The notes under the pieces were generated by a model. It saw only the letters and a program-made list of their open reading frames with translations. It was not told where the DNA came from and made no database searches. Both the position numbers and the translations under genes were made by a program. A DNA stretch of 64,000 nt from Serripes groenlandicus (Eukaryota; Mollusca; Bivalvia; Cardiida; Cardiidae): NCBI GenBank assembly GCA_031761405.1, contig JASEVX010000010.1, forward strand, positions 29,496,059 through 29,560,058. The letters run 5' to 3'. Positions 12,801 to 27,800 of this stretch are shown here, piece after piece. Every line of letters starts with the position of its first letter. The stretch's first letter is position 1.

Positions 12801-15800
12801 GATGCAATACCTCAAATTCAATCTGAAAACATACTATTTCATTGCCAACTTTCGGAAAGTACAGTGTCTCGAAAGCTCCTAGTGAGTTATGTAGGGGAAA
12901 ATAGTTAAATTGCTTACGCGAATTAGTTAATGAATGGATTATTTCATTTCAAACGGATTTGTTAGGAAAACTTTTGCTCTTTGATACAATATGTTTACTA
13001 TCATTCTATGTTTTTTACATTTTAGTCCATTTTTAGGTTTTTGTTGATCACCCAAATTAACATAGGAATAAGAAGGAGCTAATCATTATTTTGCGTTATT
13101 AAGCTATGTAAAAACGTCCGATCGCTTCATTTCAATCTATGCAAGTTGAAAATTTATTTTCTCTTTTATTTGGACTAATTCAAATATATATTCGAAGTTG
13201 TTGTAAGAGTATCGAAGATATAAATACATTTATAGATTGCAACCTGTCATATAAAATGCCGAATATAGATATAACAATACTCATTTAATTACTGCAAAGT
13301 ATTATTCTCTTGGTAAACACGCATTTGAAAGTTTAGAAAACACACAAGTACTAATTTGCGTCAAAGCCTAAATAAGCAAATATCAAAATGTTCACTCTTC
13401 TAGAATAAATCGGATCTGGGAATATAGTAAAACAAAACTTGTTATGACCCCCAATAAATTACTCTTTTTACTCGCTTTTCTGATCTATTCAAGCCATGCG
13501 GACAGATGACTGGTAAATTAGCTTATATATGTCAGTATTGCTTGGATATAGAGATCGCTCGATACCCTGATAAGTCCCGAAGTTGGCAATGTGTAAAGAT
13601 TTTTGTTTTGACAACATTTTGTTTATACACCTTATCGTGTTTATGCTAATTGGAATAACGAAAATATAAGAGATAGTTTGCTGTACTATTTCTAGAGATA
13701 TTAGTAAAATACATGAAACATTTTTGAGATGGAGATCGGTGGTATTGCATTTCCACGGACATTTGATGCTTACAAAGAAGTTTTTAACTCAGGACATTTG
13801 CTGTCATTATTCATAATTCTGAACCATATAAAAGGGTTGACAGAACGACAATATATTTTCGAACAAGAATTCAGATTATTCATGGGTGTACTCATGTGAT
13901 GATTGATCAAGTTGAGTTGCTGCTATGTATGGCATCATACATATTGGTACGGGAGTGAAACTTACATGGCTGCAATTGTTGTCAGTATTACACTAAATCA
14001 TCTCTTCTTAATGTAGACTGTCCGTTAAAGCTCTGGTACGACTGTGAATATGCACGAGTTAAAACATGTAATAGTATCACTATTCACTCTACGCGGCTCA
14101 TTTCATCAAGCATTTAGGAAAGTTAAATAAAAATGTGTCTTGTGGAACAAACATTAGTGAATGCCTACGCGGGTTTGTTTAAATACACGTAATACTTGGA
14201 CGTTCACTCCAAAAACATATAAGTTGCGTTCAGCAATACATTATGTGGTCTTAATACATGTTAACATAGTACAGCAATGCATCCGCACAGTCTAATCAGA
14301 GTATTCGACGTTCGCAATACGACTCTAAATAGCTTTTCTATATAGACGTGTGTCACTACTGTTTTCTAATGTATATATTCTCACAAACATATACGTAAAT
14401 CCCTAATGAAAGATAGTTTGTTAATAAATACATGCTTACCATGCCAATATATAAGTGTAACAAGACCATGATTCATCTGACACATCTTGAACGTATATCT
14501 ATTGGTTTTTTTATCCAGAAAACTGGGAAGACTGCTCTACACTATGCATGTGAATTCAACAATAGCTATGCGATGAATTTTCTGCTTTGCTGCGGTGCCG
14601 ATTTTAGACTATCAGACAATGTACGTTGATATTGGCTCCAAAACTATATCCTTTTCACTATATGACCCAAGACAACACTTCTCCCCCGATACAGTATCTT
14701 TGAGTGGTAGTAAACGGGATACATTTTGTATATAGTTTGTTTATTTAAAAAAAAAGTGTTTTGCATCTGTAAGAGTCTTCCACTCTGTAAAAATATGTAT
14801 GTGAGCGGTGACTGTAAGGGCCAACATAAGCGTATTGACTACACGTTTAGAAAAAATGAATGCCTGCGCATTCCTGTTCAGGATCCTAATGGAAACTGCT
14901 TTACATACGTTTCTTTAAACATGTTATGACTTATTTACGATCTTACTATATGGACAAATCGGTTGATCTGGATCTGCATTGAATCGGAAATTTCTAACGT
15001 TGTTTTCTTTCGCAAGTCGACGCTCATTTATACCGATTGTAGTTGCATTGTGATTATACGAGAAGAGGTTTCGTAGCAATGTCAAAGGACACTTTTGATG
15101 ACTGAATACCTACTTTAAAATCTCTACCGATTCCGTGGAACAATGAGTAGAGTTTTCATCTCAGGAGAGAAAACTATGGGTCGGTCCCGATCGAACGTTT
15201 TTTTCAATAACTATCATAATAACAATGGCTGTCGTCCTTAAAACAGTATTAAATATTGCTCAAGGTTACGGGCATAGCACTATTAAAGATGCCTTTATAT
15301 CATGTTTAATATCTCCTTAGCGACAACATTTCGTAGAAACCGCCGTAATATAATTCAAAGGAGTGTAAAACATATAAATATATACAAATAAGTTATACAC
15401 CATCTGCACGAATGTTCGACCTGTATCTTCAAAGCAAGATATGTTACCATATTTTACAGACAGACAAATGCCCTAACATCGAAAGTAAACAAGTTAAAGA
15501 CAACTTGGATATACAGCAAGCTTTCAAAGACAAGTATGTACACTGTATTCATTGTATCTGTATATTGGATTGAACATAAACAAATTTATGTGGTATTCAT
15601 TCCGAACAACGTGAACCCTTTCCCGTATATAACCGACCTGCTGCAGCAGCAGACGACCTATGAACATATCTAGAATTAATTAACAAAAATCTCTTCATTT
15701 AAATGAAAATAAAATCATTAAAAGCAGTTAAAAACAGTTTGGCAAAAGGAAGAATTGTTCATTTTGGGCACGATCTCCATTTGTCAAAGTGTTTATAAAT

Positions 15801-18800
15801 GTCGTCTCTATAAGATACGTCAATAAACGTCTCTGCAAGTGAGAAATACTTACACAGGTTATGTGTAATTCAAATGATTACGTACTTCTGAGTGGAAATA
15901 TAACAGCTTAAGTGAAATTAGCTTGTCCATGTACAAATGTATATCTATGTCTTTGCGAACAGTATAGATCCACTTTTCGTGCAGTCTGATCGAGATCTTC
16001 ACTTTTCGCAAATGACTTACAAATATTTGTAAGCATCTTGTGGGTTATGAAAATGTCGATGATACTGAGCAGAGGAACTGACCGATCTGAACTTACACAA
16101 TTTATAAGTGCATGGACGTGTTCAAATGCAAATGTAATCAATATTTATGTTATTTTATTCTGGACCTGAAAAGATAAAAAAGCAACATGCTGAGCTTAGT
16201 TACTACTAGGCAGTTTCATGTATACGGGTCAGATGCTTTCATATTTAGAGCAGGCTTCTTTAGTTTTTCCACTTATTACTATGTTTTACTCGTTAAGATA
16301 TAACAACCAAAAACATTTATAAACAAGGCGACTGTAAAACAGGTATGAGATAAACGGTTGAGACACCTTACTACTTTGCATTGTTCCAATGTACATTGAC
16401 ATATAAGTTGAGTTTGTTTGTAGCAGAAACGTAGATATGATATGATCGTATAATATCTCCCTTTGACCGTTTGCGCAATTCGTTTTTGTGTTAACACGTG
16501 TGTTCTGTGTACGTGGTATTATGGAATTAACTGCCCTTTATTCCTCCGAACAGTGTTGGTTCAAATCAGTCTGTATAATTTATTCACTCCGTCCTATTAG
16601 AATATACAAAATATGACAGAATATTGTAACAAGTTTATGTAAGTGAAATGTGAACAGTGTATATCTTAGATTCGTACCTTTTCCCATGGACTAGCTCAGA
16701 CCTCTGTTCCTTTCAATTGCAGAAAAATCATAACTTTCGGAAAAATGGTCCAGCGGATGGAGATACACGTTTTCAGTCAGGTCAAATTCACCGTGGAGAA
16801 TACGAACCCAGATTCGAAGGAGTTCTCGTTCTTTTGTCGAACTATGCCTATAGAGTTCATGGATACAGATACAATATTCCCATCTCAACTTTCTAAGAGT
16901 TTAGAACGTCCTGATTTGGAGGCAGTGAGTGATGTTTATGGATACGTTGTTAATCAGAGAGTGACCGATGTAACTGTGACAGTGCCAATATATTCCACGC
17001 CGGACAAGTCTGATGATATATTTGTGGAAGATAGTAAAGGTTGCGAATACAAATGTCAGGAAATCAAACAATCCAAGGAGGTAATTAAACACGAATAACT
17101 AAAGTTCAACAGCATTGACCTTAGCGTTTCCTTAGAACCTTACTAGTAGTAACGGTACCGTTTATTCTGACACCGATGCTTTAGTCGTAATGGTATCCAC
17201 GCAGCCCTAATAGCCCAATATGGACGTCATTTTCACCATTTGCTAAGTCTTTGGTATTACTCGACCTGGGATCGAACCCTGATTTCCCGCTCTCGAGATG
17301 TAGGGCTCACCACTGCACCATCGAGTCGGTTTTGTTTTATAATCTTTGATTGTTATATTAATAACACCTTTACTGGATATATAATACACAGATGTGTTTG
17401 CTGAAAACATTATGCACGTCATGATAATATGTATCCTTGCTCAAAGGTCATGTCAGATTAATATTGTCGGTTAATGATAATTAAACATACAATATTCAAT
17501 GAAGAACTCAAGCCCGAATGATCAAATATAAAAAACGTCGGACTGAAAAACGAAAACGATTGTTTCATTTTTATTAATAATTACAAACGAATTTAGGCCA
17601 TCAATTGTGCTTCTAGTCTTGAGACACATGCTCCTTCCATTACGTTATCGGTTTAGACATGTTTAAGGTTGATGTTGTGTCGGCCGCAAAGATAGAAGTA
17701 TTTTTGGTTTACGTTCGGAGTGGAATACAGTAATGATTTTGGCAAAAAACAATTACTACACATGTCTTATTCTTTCACAAAGACCTATATGATACACGAT
17801 AACACAACGCTGGCTAGACTCAAGCCGCAAATCCTGGGTGTGGATGGTATAAGGAAACGTAATTTTCTTTGAAAACAATTGCCTTATTTTTGCATATTTG
17901 CTTTCATTCAATATTATATTCTTTGAACATAAACATACAACAGATCCGTAAGGGCAAAACGAAAGTCTTAAAGTCTATATTTTTTAAAAGTGTAAAATTA
18001 TCATAGTTCATTAATTATTTAGGTAAATTCTTTCCTTTCGTGCTAGGTTTTGCCAGACGTAAATGAACCACATCTAATCATTTTGAGTCTTAGTGCAACT
18101 TCTCTATGAAATAAGTAATACATAGATTGGCATGATATTAGCTTGGCTATACGTACAATTTTCTTTCATAAGATGAATTCAAATTTGTATATTTATATAT
18201 AATATAAAAGTAGACGGTCGGTGAAAACTCTGATGAGACAGAGCGCAGAGTCTTCATTCCTCGCAGATGTTATAAGACCCCATATCGATAGGTATGGCTC
18301 AAATATGGTGTTTATTAGCGTTTTATAAAGTTATGAATATATATATATATGTATATATATTTGAACATGTTCATACTATTTTTTCAAATCTTCTCCAACG
18401 TATTTGACCTTTACCTAACTTTAAGTAGGTTGATATTCGTTGATCCAGTAAATAAATACATCTAGAATTACGATGCATATTTTATGTCTATTTTATAGTA
18501 CATTTAACTTCGTAGTTATTAATATATTTAACCTTTATGGGGTTCAAGGATTTGCAACAATGATGGAGCCACTTGTGCAGACAGGGTTATTATTGAATAT
18601 ATGGACAGTGAAGCATAGTGACACGAGAACCCTCGCTGCTCTTATAACATATAGTAGAGCCAAAGATGTAACTTTGGAAAATACATTAGAAGTGAAGCCG
18701 ACTGGTGTGACGTCCATGCAATTCTATGTTCCCAAATGGGAGACAACACCTTGCCTTACGAAGTTCATATATGGATGTTTTATTTTTAAGGGCCGTTTTC

Positions 18801-21800
18801 TTGTAGCTTGCATGACGTTTGAAGTAGAAAGAGAAAACCTTATGTCTTTTATTGTTCTAAAGAAATCAAAAACAGACAGGCACATTGTTAATGGACGTGA
18901 ACAAACCCTGGTGTCATCTGTTGAGGACAAGTTTGTTGTTTGTCTACCAGCTAATTGTTTGCCTAAAAACTCTTCAGTGAAACTAAAGGTGAACAAACAA
19001 CATTATTCTACCTTCTGAACTACTACATATTGTGTCATATCAAGAGTCTGTTAGTCTGTACAGTAAAACTATTTAAATAAAGGTCATTATATTACATTTT
19101 CAATTCAAATTTAGATTTGGACGAGTGGTTTACTATTTCTGCCATGTTCGCCAAATGAAATCACAAACAGCGTAGTATACTGAATAACGTCAACAATGGA
19201 GAACAAGTTAGACTCCGCAGTTAGCAAATCTCAAGACTAAGATCTCGTGTATGTGCTTGGTAGCAATATCATACGAAATCACAAAAAGAGCAGAGTATAC
19301 CGAATAACGTAAAGAAAGAAAACAATGCAAGACGACACAGTTAGCAAATCTTAATACTGTTATCTCGTGTCTGCTCTTTGTAACATTATCTAAAGGAATC
19401 ACAAAACGTTCCGGGTATACCGAATAACGTCAACAAAGAAATGCATTCAAGTCGACACAGTTACCAAATCTCAAAACTGTAAGCTTGTGCATGTGCTTGG
19501 TAACCTTATCATAAGTCGAATTTTTTTTTTGACGCACAACATTTACTCTTTTACATAATATGCTTGAAACTTTTAGGGTCAGGTTCTCCCTATATCCAAT
19601 AATACTATTTATATATGTATCTTATCGTTAACGTAGATATGTACCTGATCATATCTTTAGTCAATTATTCTTTAAAACTTTATTTTAGCATGAAGCTTTA
19701 TGTTATAGGTTCACCCTACGGATGGATTCAACAATACTTTAAACACTTCCAGTTTTTGTGAAATTCTAACAGAACATATCTTACTAGAACAACTTTATGC
19801 TCTCAAACTTCCTTGTTCGACGCAAAGAAGTACACACGAAGGGGTTACATCATCAGTTTACAACTCACAAGATGGAGGAATGACTTGGGTAGAAGTTCTT
19901 TCAGAGGTAGTAGATACAGGAGATGCCGTAAAAGTACTGGATAAATCCATCTACAACGGGACGTATGTAATAAGAATAACCCAGATTCTCGCTTCCCGCG
20001 ACTTTACTCATGAACCGCTATCATTACGTATACAAAAATATGCACCATATGCAGAAAAACGTTGACGAAGAATATCCTCTACATATTCCTTCGGCCTATT
20101 ATAGGGTTAAAATTGTTTGTTTCTTAATTGTAATTCTAATTCAGACAGTTCCACAAACATGCAATGACTTATAAAATTCGTGAGTGGGATTATTCACGTT
20201 TTCCTTTCATTTAATGGCGTTTATCAGTTTTTCAGTTATATCACGGCGTATCCTGTGTAATTTCCTAAAACCACCGGCATAATTTATCTTGACAGCGGTT
20301 CAACAGTCGTAATTTATATCCCCGCAACCCTGAAAGCCATTGCTACCATTTTGAAAGTTTTGATATGACCCGACTAGATATTGAACCTTAATCTCCCACG
20401 TCACACAAGTAGTCCAGACAGCAGTATTTCCAAGCAACTATCTGATATTCAACATACAATGTTAACCTATTTTTGGAAGAAGAATGGCACTTGCCAAATG
20501 TCGCAAAGAATGTTGGCTGAGTTGGGGTTCAATATTACAGCCCCTGAATCGACAGATTGCCTTGCTATCGGCGCTGCGTCGCGAACATGTACGAGCATTA
20601 TGAGAATCTTGCTTATCTGCTAGAGTTATCAATTAGGTTCATACAGATAAATCGTTCTTCTTTTATCAAACTATGTATATGATGATGTTGTTTTGGAATT
20701 TAGTAATTGTACAGTAGTGATTTTAGACACCAATATGAGTTAAAGTGTTGTTGCACCAGAACTAGACACATTTTTATTCACGAGCATCTGGTTGAGTTTT
20801 CATGTACCAATCCGACTTGTGGAAGGTCGAGTATGATATTAATAATAATAATTCAATTGCTTTACCAAAATATGATTAAGACTCTTGGTACATGAACAGG
20901 TGCGAACAGTGAAAACTCATTAATGCCTAAGTATCACCAGAGCCTTCATTGACCGTAAATATGAAACGTAGCTCTAGATGTATCTTTTAACAACAGTATG
21001 CACGTGTAACATATACAAGTATTACACCCTTTAAGAAATACCGGGAATTTAAACCATGTCTTATCCCTTTTCGATTTGCAGCTATATTGTTACGGAAAGC
21101 ACACAGAAACAGACAGAACACATTTCTTCCTGGATAAAACACTTTCTTAAGTGGCTATATTCCATGGTAATCAAACGAAAGAAACATTGTTCATTTATGG
21201 CCATGACAAAACCAGTTAGGGAAGATAAATTTAAGATATTAGTGCTTCTTACAGATGAAAAGACCAGTGAAAGTTGTTTAGACAAATGGAAAAACGTTAA
21301 TTACATTACGCAAATGTCACAAGTGAAGTCCGGATATTTGTGCAGGCCTGGTCAAGTGTTTACGGTCGAGGTTGACAAGGGTTCTAATTCGGTGTCTGGA
21401 AGTTCATCATTGGAACTTCGTTATCAGTCAGGAAGAGAGAGCCACCAGGAGTTTATCATCAACGGCAAAGAAAACGATCTAGCGGTGGTGTATATTAGTA
21501 AACGTGAAACGGGGAAGTCACACATGGGAAACATGGCAAGGTAAGTAAATTTTGATTTAATTAGTATATTTCCAAGTTATTACATTTCTAGTGAAGTAAG
21601 TATATTTCGGGTAAAGTAAAAATATTTCGGCTAAAATTAGTAGATTTTGGCTAAAGTTAGTAGATTTTCAATACTGTTGGTCAATTTCCAGTACAGTTAG
21701 CAGATTTCCTGTAAAGTTGGCAGATTTCCAGTAACGGTAGTATATTTCCAGTAATGAAATTAAGTTTTCAGTCAAGTAAGTAGATTTTCCGTACAGTTAG

Positions 21801-24800
21801 TAGTTTTTAAGTCAAATAAGTAGATTTTCCGTAAATAAGGTATTTGATAAGAGCTGCCTGTCGTATGCTACATGATTAAAATAAAACCTGATGTCAGTTA
21901 TTTCTTGAAAGCGTTTGTAACTAGATTGGGATCGGAGAATACTGGTTTTCAAATTACAAACGTTTCTTGAAATCGTTTACGACTAATAAACGAACAGTGC
22001 ATAGCCATATAAGATTATGGTGATGCGCTTGCTGATATTTATCTACACTGAACACATTTTTTTTTGTAGAGTTCCGCTCATTTCTAAAGTCAGATGCAGG
22101 ATGGGTAATCATCATCTTCTCAGAAAGAGCGAAAGGAATTTCCATTCTGTTAGGTACATAGAATGGCAATGTACCTAGGTTGTACCAGAAATCACATTCA
22201 GTACTAATAACATGACGGTTGACAGTGAAATCTCTGGCTTTGTGAAAACACAATTTAATGTTAGTTGTCATTGTGTGTCTATGAAGCAAAACACTATTTC
22301 GAATGAGGCTGCAAATATGTTTCCTTTTTTATCGACTGATGTTGTTGCACTTAGGTTTGTTTTTATATTACAGAGGTATCCTGACACAAATCAACGTTGA
22401 TCTGGTCAAGGAGATTTCCGATGCAAATACAGTTGTCGCACATAAGTTTCATGGTAATGTATTTGTATCTTATTACTGGCATTTAAAACTCAATTGTACA
22501 TCGATTCTGTAGCAAGTTCTTTCTTATCTTTATCAAGCTCGATGTCTGATTTTGAATACTAGTTATCAACGAGTCCTGGTTCCGAGTAAGTGCGAATACC
22601 TTAAACAGTTTACCGCTATCACTGAAAATCATAATTCAAGTTATTTGGGTTACACCAATGGCGTGCTTCCTCTAAGGCACAGCCACTTTCACTTGCATTT
22701 CTCACAGTTTTAGCATTCTCCATTTCTAAAAATACTATTAAAGTATTCATTCGGCTGCATGAACAATCATATGTTTGACATTTAATGCCCTAATATGACG
22801 AACGTCAATTGCGGGGAAACTCGATTTACGTCCCAAAAAGCATCAGTCGTATATCACAATTAGCATGTATTTCGTGAATGTGAATTTAAAACAAATATTC
22901 TTTTAATAAATTCAACTAAATGGAGATTGTTCAATTATTTGACCCAATTAGCGAGTTGAAATTTCGGTGGTTTTATTGGACATATTCGCTACAAAGCCGA
23001 TGGTTATTTCAAAAGATACAAGTTCAACACTTTCGAAATTTACCTTTCATGATCTGGTAAGTTGTTTTCTATACTTTCGTCATTTTATGTGTTTTAGTTT
23101 GCATCTATTTGGTAGCGACGTATCGGCGTTAAACGGAAGCAATATACTAAATTACAAGTTTTCAAAACAGGTCTGTTTTTCAAGAATTTCCAAGTCCAAC
23201 AAGGGGCATAACTGAATAATTATTTAAGCCAGACTTATTTGACTTGGTATAAACATGCGTATTCTTTCTAGGAAGGAACATGCGTACCAAGTTTCATTTG
23301 ACTATGTGTAACTGTCTATGAGTTATGAGGTATGGTTAAAGTTGGCTGTGGAAGACGACGGTGACGACGCCACGGGTATCACAAAAGCACGACTACTATT
23401 GTTCTTAGAAAAAACAGACGAGCTAAAATTTGACTCGCATACTTCAACAATACAGTCTTTTTCGGTGTAATTTCGATCATCGAATATGCACTTGCTGTGA
23501 TGATCTGTCATTCTCTTTCACATGCGGCATATTTTTTAGATACACAATGACCGTATCCGACGTCCACTATAACATTTCAAATAGCTTTACTATATAGACG
23601 CTTTTAACATTAATTTGTCTAATGTCTATATTCTCACAAACATATACTTATATCCCTAATGAATGATATATTGTTAATCGGTACATGCTTACCATGCCAA
23701 GATATACATGTAACACGACCACGATTCATCTGAAACATATCGAACGACGTATATCTGCTTTATTTTTTAATTCAGAACACTGGGAAGACTGCTCTACAGT
23801 ATGCATGTGAATTCAACAGTATATATGCGATGAATTTTCTGCTTTGCTGCGGTGCCGATTGTAGACTATCAGACAATGTGCGTTGTTACTGGTTCCAAAA
23901 CTATATCCTTTTCATTACATAATATAAGACAAAACTTTTCCCCGATGAAGTATCATTGTAAACGGGATATCTTTTGTATCTAATTTGTTTATTTAAAAAA
24001 AAATGTTGTTTGCATCTGGAAGAGTCTACCACTTCGTTAAATGTGTATTTGAGCGGTGACTATAAGAACCAACATTAGCGTAATAACTACACGCTTAGAA
24101 CAAAAATGCATGCCTGTGCATTCATGTTAATGATCCAAATGGAAACTGCTTTACATACGTTTCTTTAAACATGTTATGACTTATTGATGATCTTACTACA
24201 TGGTTGATCTGGATCTGCATGGATCGCAAATGTCTAACTATTATTTTCGCAGGCCGCCGCAGATTTATACCGATTGCAGTTGTGATAATATGATTAGAGG
24301 TCAATGGTCACTTTTGATGATTGAATACCTAATTTAAAATCTCTACCGATTTCGTAGAACACGGAGCAGAGCTTCCATCTCATGGCAAAACACCAAGGGT
24401 CGGTCCCAGGTCTAAGACCGATCGGTTTATACAATAAAACTAATATCATAATAACAATGGCTTTCTTCCTTAAAATGCTCGAGGTTACGGGTATAGCACT
24501 TTAAATGATGCCTTTGTATCATGGTTACTATCTCCTTAGCGACAAGTGTTCGTAAAAGCTGCCGTAATAGTATCGAAAGTAGTGTAAAACAAATAAATAA
24601 ATAAATACAAATAAGTTAAACACAATCTGCACGATTTTCCAACATGTATATTCAAAGCAAGGTATGTTACTATATTTTACAGACAAACAACTGCCCCGAC
24701 ATCGAAAGTAAACAAGTGAAAGACAACTTAGATATACAGCAATCTTTTAAAGACAGGTATGCACAATGTATTTATTGTATCTGTATATTGGAATGAACAT

Positions 24801-27800
24801 AAACATATTTCGGTGGTATTAATTCCGAACAACGTTAACACTTTCCCGCATATAATTAATTTGCAGCAGACGACGTTGAACATGTCTAGAATTAATTAAC
24901 AAAAATCTCTTCATTTAAATAAACTTAAAATCTTAATAAAACCAGTTAAAATCAAATTGGCAAAAGGAAGAATTGTTCATTTTGAGCAACATCTCCTTTT
25001 GCCAAAGTGTTTATAAATGTCGTCTCTACAAGATACGTCAATAAACGTCTCTGCACGTGAGAAATACTTGCACTGTAGTTCTGAGCGGAAATATAACAGT
25101 TTAGCTGGAATTAGCGTGTCCATGTAAAATGGTATATCCATGTCTTTGCGAACAGTATATATCAACATTTTGCGCAGTCTAATCGAGATCTACACTTTTC
25201 CGAAATGACTTACAAATGCTTTTAAGCATCTTGTAGGTTGTGAAAATGTCGATGATACTGAACAGAGACACTGACTGATCTGGACTTACGCAATTGACAA
25301 GTGCATGGACGTGTTCAAATGCAAATGTAATCAATATATATGTTATTGTATGGTATTAGAACACTTGTTGATGATCTTTGAGTTATTAATCAGTACACAT
25401 GATAGTAAAATTTGATACTCTACTATCTTAAGCATAAACAAAACTATGAACTGTCTAATACTCTGGAACTGAAAACATAAAATAGCAACATGCTCAGCTT
25501 AGTTACTACTAAGGCAGTTGCATGAAAACGGGTTCAGATGATTTCTGATTCTGAGCAGGCTTCTCTTATGACTATGTTTCACTCGTTAAGATACTCGTTA
25601 AGATATAACAATCCAAAATGCTTTTAAACCAGGCGACTGTAGAACAGGTATGACATAAACGGTTGAGACAACTTGCTACTTTGCATTGTTCCAATGTGCA
25701 CTGACAAATACGTTGTGTTTGTTTGTAGCAGAAACGTATATATGATATGATCGTATGTGATCTCCCTTTGATAATTTCCGCTATTCGATTTTGTTTGACC
25801 ACGTGTGTTGTGTATACACTGTTTAATGGAAATAGCTGCTCCTTATTCCTGAATAAAATCTATACATGAGACCGTCTATAGAAAATGTGCAATTAGGCAT
25901 TCATTTCCGAACAGTGTCGGTTCAAATCAGTCTGTACATCCACTCCGTCGTTTTAGAATATACAAAGAATGACAGAATATTATAACAAGCTTATATAAGT
26001 AAAATGTGAACAGTGTAGATCTGAATCAGCACTGTTAACACAAGTCGACTCGTACCTTTTCACATGGATTGACTCAGACTTCTGTTCCTCCCAACTTCAG
26101 AAAAATCACAACTTTCGGAAAGATGGTCCAGCGGATGGAGATACACGTTTTCAGTCAGGTCCAATTCACCTTGGAGAATACGAACCCAGGCTCGAAGGAG
26201 TTCTCGTTCTTTTGTCGAACTATGCCTGTAGAGTTAATGGATACAGATACATTATTCCCATCTCAACTCTCCAAGTGTTTAGAACGTCTTGATATGGAGG
26301 CAGTGAGTGATGTTTATGGATACGTTGTGAATAAGAGCGTGACCGATGTTACTGTCACAGTTCCAATCTATTCCACGCCGGACAAGTTTGATGATATATG
26401 TGTCGAGGACAGTAAAGGTTATGTATACACATGTCAGGAAATCAAACAAACTAAGGAGGTAATTAAACATAAATAACTATAGCACAACAATTCTGTCCTG
26501 AGCCTAATGCCATTTTCAACAATGTTTATGTTAATTAACGGACTTTCCTTGGTACCTTAATGGTAATATCGTTATCATACACCGATGCTTCAGTCGTACA
26601 GATATCCGCGCAGCCCTGATAGGTCAAGATGGACGCCATCCTAACCATTTGCTAAGTCTTTGGTAATACTCGACCGCGGATCGAACCCTGTTCTCCCGCT
26701 CCCGAGTTGGACACGCCTTCACCACTGCACCATATATATATGTTAACATCATCATACTATTTCTTCAACCTTAATCCAACGTATTTTACATTTGCCTAAA
26801 TTCAACCTGAGTAAGCTGGTTGATATTCGTTGATCTAGTCAATACATACATCTCATATTACGATGTATAATCTATATCTATGTTTGACCAAATATAGTAC
26901 AGTGAAATATTCAACTTCGTAGTTTCTAAGATATTTCAGCTATATGGGGTTCCAGTATTTGCCACACTGGTGGAGCCATCTGTGCGGACATTTGTTTTTT
27001 TAAATATGTGGACAGTGAAGCATAAGCGCTCGAGAACCCTCGCTGCTCTTATAACATATAGTAGAGCCGAAAACGTAACTTTGGACAATATATTGGATGT
27101 GAAGCCAACTAGTGTCACGTCAATGAAACTATTTGTGTTTCCAAACGTGAAACCACACCTTCCCTGACGCGGTTCATATATAGACGTTTTCTCTTTCAGG
27201 GCCGTTTTCTTGTAGCTTGCATGACGTTTGAAGAAAATAGAGACAACCTTATGTATTTTATTGTTCTAAAGAAAAGAAAAACAGAAAGGCATGTTGTTAA
27301 TGGACGAGAACAAACCATGGTGTCATCTGTTGAAGACAAGTTTGTTGTTGGTCTACCAGCTAATTGTTTGCCTAAAGACTCTTCAGTGGAATTGAAGGTA
27401 AACAAAACAAATTAGTCTACCTTCTAAAATACACCATAGTGTGTCATATATGAGACTTTTAAAATGAAGGTCATTGAATTACTTTTTCAATTCAAAATTA
27501 GATGTGGACGAATGGTTTACTATTTCTTGCATGTTCAACAAAGGGAAATTACAAAAAGCCTAGTATAATGAAAAACGTCAACAAAGAAAAAAAGCGAGAC
27601 GACACAGCAAATCACAAGACTATGATCTCGTGTCTGTGGTTGGTAGCAGTATCATACGACATCACAAAAAAATCTGAGTATACCAAATAACGTCAACATT
27701 GTTTACATTCGAGACGACAAAGTTAACAAATTCCAATACTGTTATGTCGTGCATGTGCTTGGTAACATAACATAAGTCGAACATATTTGACACACATCTT

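Larger units (their letters stand above)
14305..23555 (+). repeat. Tandem segmental duplication, unit A
   Basis: Exons and introns match unit B (23555-34420) in order, including a foldback element, two SINE copies, a tandem repeat and a minisatellite. Left edges align near 14308 and 23557 (words GACGT, then ATAGCTTT and CTATATAGACG), and right edges align at CAATGACCGT near 23546 and 34408. Coding identity is roughly 85 percent in the one exon I compared, so the event is not recent. Confidence 0.85.

Noticed and set aside
17081..17098. Frame running past the GTAATT donor to a nearby stop
   Set aside because: The same short read-through is present in cassette B and is simply intron; a truncated isoform is possible but nothing supports it.
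19963..20065. Continuation of the ZU5 frame after 19962 (VIRITQ...)
   Set aside because: The GTATGT donor at 19963 is strong, conserved in cassette B, and the only one giving the phase needed by the UPA exon.
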